Assembly: GCA_024226105.1 (NCBI GenBank)
Contig: JAAELZ010000581.1
Coordinates: 1-5,235, forward strand
Origin: Pseudomonadota bacterium
GTDB lineage: Bacteria > Pseudomonadota > Gammaproteobacteria > Arenicellales > Poriferihabitantaceae
Length of the DNA: 5,235 nucleotides
Reading direction: 5' to 3'
Positions 4,439 through 5,235 of the stretch are shown here, one piece after another. The notes below the pieces were generated by a model. It ran no database searches. It was not told the DNA's origin and worked only from the letters and a program-made list of their open reading frames with translations. Numbering within the stretch: position 1 is the stretch's first letter; the number at the start of each line of letters is the position of its first letter. The translations under genes and the position numbers were made by a program.

Positions 4439-4989
4439 TTTTTACTCGATATCTCTTTAAATTTATCGTCTTGGAAAACAGCCAAACCAGAGGCATCAGC
4501 AGCTGTTGTTTTAAACTCACCATCTGTTTGTCTCTTCGCTTTTTTTAGGCTAGCAATCAGAGAGCTTCCTCTTTGTTCTCCTTTAGGATCTCCCAGGAAC
4601 GTTATGTGAATGCTCATTTTGTTTCTTATTAAATAATACCTTTCTATTGTTAGCAAAACATCGCCAACATTTCTGTTTCTACCCGTGTACGGTCTATGCT
4701 TACCATCATTTTCAATGTCATATATTTTTTCCACCTTCCCTATTGCTCTAGTTGCCGATTCATTAATTAATGTCATCATGTAAAATGAAGATAGGCCTTT
4801 ATAGTTCTCCATTGATGATAATGTAGTTGTTGTTTTTAGATAGAAAACCCCAGAGAAAGACGGCGGCTTTTTAAATATATCCCGTATAAGGAATACTGAC
4901 ACGGCACTTAAAATTATAACTATTAACCCTGCAATCAAACTCCCAATGTTGTTCGATTTGAACGCGAATTCTACTATTGCGGCAAACAT
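4435..4989 (-). CDS. Unknown membrane-anchored protein, first gene of the cargo operon
   Basis: A 184-residue protein I do not recognise. One strong membrane helix covers about residues 15-35 (SLIAGLIVIILSAVSVFLI) and is followed by RDIFKK; by the positive-inside rule this places the C-terminal domain in the cytoplasm. Residues 44-135 look strand-rich, alternating polar and hydrophobic (FSGVFYLKTTTTL, SSFYMMTLIN, VGDVLLTIERYYLI, MSIHITFLG), suggesting a small beta-barrel or sandwich; the tail is Lys/Ser-rich. A distant likeness to membrane-anchored beta-barrel proteins of defence operons (such as CBASS Cap15) is possible but not shown by any motif. The start ATG has a strong ribosome site AAGGGGA (plus 5001-4995) 5 bases away. 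It is coupled to the GT51 gene by a 4-base ATGA overlap. Confidence 0.8.
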   Translation of the reverse strand: MFAAIVEFAFKSNNIGSLIAGLIVIILSAVSVFLIRDIFKKPPSFSGVFYLKTTTTLSSMENYKGLSSFYMMTLINESATRAIGKVEKIYDIENDGKHRPYTGRNRNVGDVLLTIERYYLIRNKMSIHITFLGDPKGEQRGSSLIASLKKAKRQTDGEFKTTAADASGLAVFQDDKFKEISSKK

Positions 4990-5002
4990 AAATATCCCCT
5001 TA

Positions 5003-5020
5003 AAAATTGTATATAGCGAT
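5003..5020 (-). promoter_or_regulatory. Possible -10 region of the cargo operon promoter
   Basis: Upstream of the first cargo gene the minus strand reads CGCTATATACAATTTTTA, which contains overlapping -10-like hexamers (TATATA, TATACA, TACAAT). No convincing -35 is found 15-19 bases upstream. Transcription would start only about 10-20 bases before the ribosome site. The promoter would lie within about 50 bases of the ori, so Rep binding could affect it (inference). Confidence 0.3.
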
Positions 5021-5042
5021 TGTACTACTGAAGCATTTCGTT

Positions 5043-5080
5043 GGTGAGACCATTAACAAGCCTATATCAGATAACAGCCT
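5043..5080. other. ColE2-type replication origin
   Basis: The blocks TGAGACCA (5045-5052), AAGCCT (5059-5064) and ATCAGATAACAGC (5066-5078) match, in order and spacing, what I recall of the ColE2 minimal origin (TGAGACCA, AAGCCT, then TATCAGATAACAG). Rep should bind here and lay down its short primer. Direct repeats AACAAGCC (5055-5062) and AACAGCC (5073-5079) are visible. In ColE2 the ori follows rep directly; here about 1.2 kb of cargo lies between them. Confidence 0.82.
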
Positions 5081-5104
5081 TTCCTACCGAAGGGCTTTTT
5101 TTTT
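5076..5104 (+). terminator. Rho-independent terminator fused to the ori
   Basis: AGCCTTTC (5076-5083) pairs with GAAGGGCT (5089-5096) in an 8-bp stem (one G-U pair) with a CTACC loop, followed by nine T. It should stop plus-strand transcription before oriT and the mob promoter. Its left arm is the last part of the ori. Confidence 0.85.
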
Positions 5105-5235
5105 GCAGCGAGCCCCGGATCTGACATAATCAAAGGTACCTTAAGCCAGTACACACAGAGTCCCCTCTACGAGGTGCCTTCTGTGACTGGTTCAGGGGGC
5201 TCGCCGCCCCCCGAAACCCCGGGCATCCACTGCGA
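5095..5235. repeat. Terminal redundancy, right copy
   Basis: Identical base for base to 1-141. It repeats the T-run, candidate mob promoter, nic region and G/C hairpin and is not a second oriT in the real molecule. Confidence 0.95.

Noticed and set aside
1..5235. Insertion sequences, CRISPR array, tRNA or rRNA genes
   Set aside because: No transposase motif, terminal inverted repeats, spaced repeats or tRNA/rRNA-like sequence was seen; the only long direct repeat is the assembly overlap.

Overview
This window is almost certainly one complete small plasmid. The last 141 bases (5095-5235) are identical to the first 141, so the sequence closes into a circle of 5094 bp. The host is most likely a member of the Enterobacterales: the replication protein and origin are of the ColE2 type, mobilization is of the ColE1 (MOB-HEN) type, and the toxin-antitoxin pair belongs to a family common on enterobacterial plasmids. 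No resistance or colicin gene is visible.

Layout, clockwise. Bases 1-184 hold the oriT (nic in the form CTGG/CTTA on the minus strand), a candidate mob promoter with an extended -10, and several hairpins. Bases 185-2036 are a compact mob operon: mobC, then mobA overlapping it, with mobB and mobD encoded inside mobA in another frame. Bases 2120-2738 carry a toxin-antitoxin operon, with a RelE/HigB-like toxin first and a NadS-type XRE antitoxin second. Bases 2739-2934 form the copy-control region: an antisense RNA on the minus strand, ending in its own terminator, lies opposite the leader of the rep mRNA. Bases 2935-3852 encode the ColE2-type Rep primase, which starts at GTG. Bases 3821-4989 are an AT-rich minus-strand two-gene operon encoding a membrane-anchored protein of unknown function and a short GT51 (penicillin-binding-protein-type) glycosyltransferase. 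Bases 5043-5104 hold the ColE2-type ori, merged with a rho-independent terminator.

Rep primes replication at the ori and is held down by the antisense RNA. The TA pair should stabilise inheritance. MobA, MobB, MobC and MobD with oriT allow transfer by a helper conjugation system; the nick polarity sends the mob genes into the recipient last.

The unusual part is the cargo. The GT51/membrane-protein cassette sits between rep and its ori. It is translationally coupled (ATGA overlap), is much more AT-rich than the backbone, and collides tail to tail with rep (32-bp overlap). The AT-rich composition already begins inside the 3' third of rep, so the Rep C-terminus, cassette and ori may have arrived together. 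Its function is not known to me; an envelope-directed defence or competition role is a hypothesis only.
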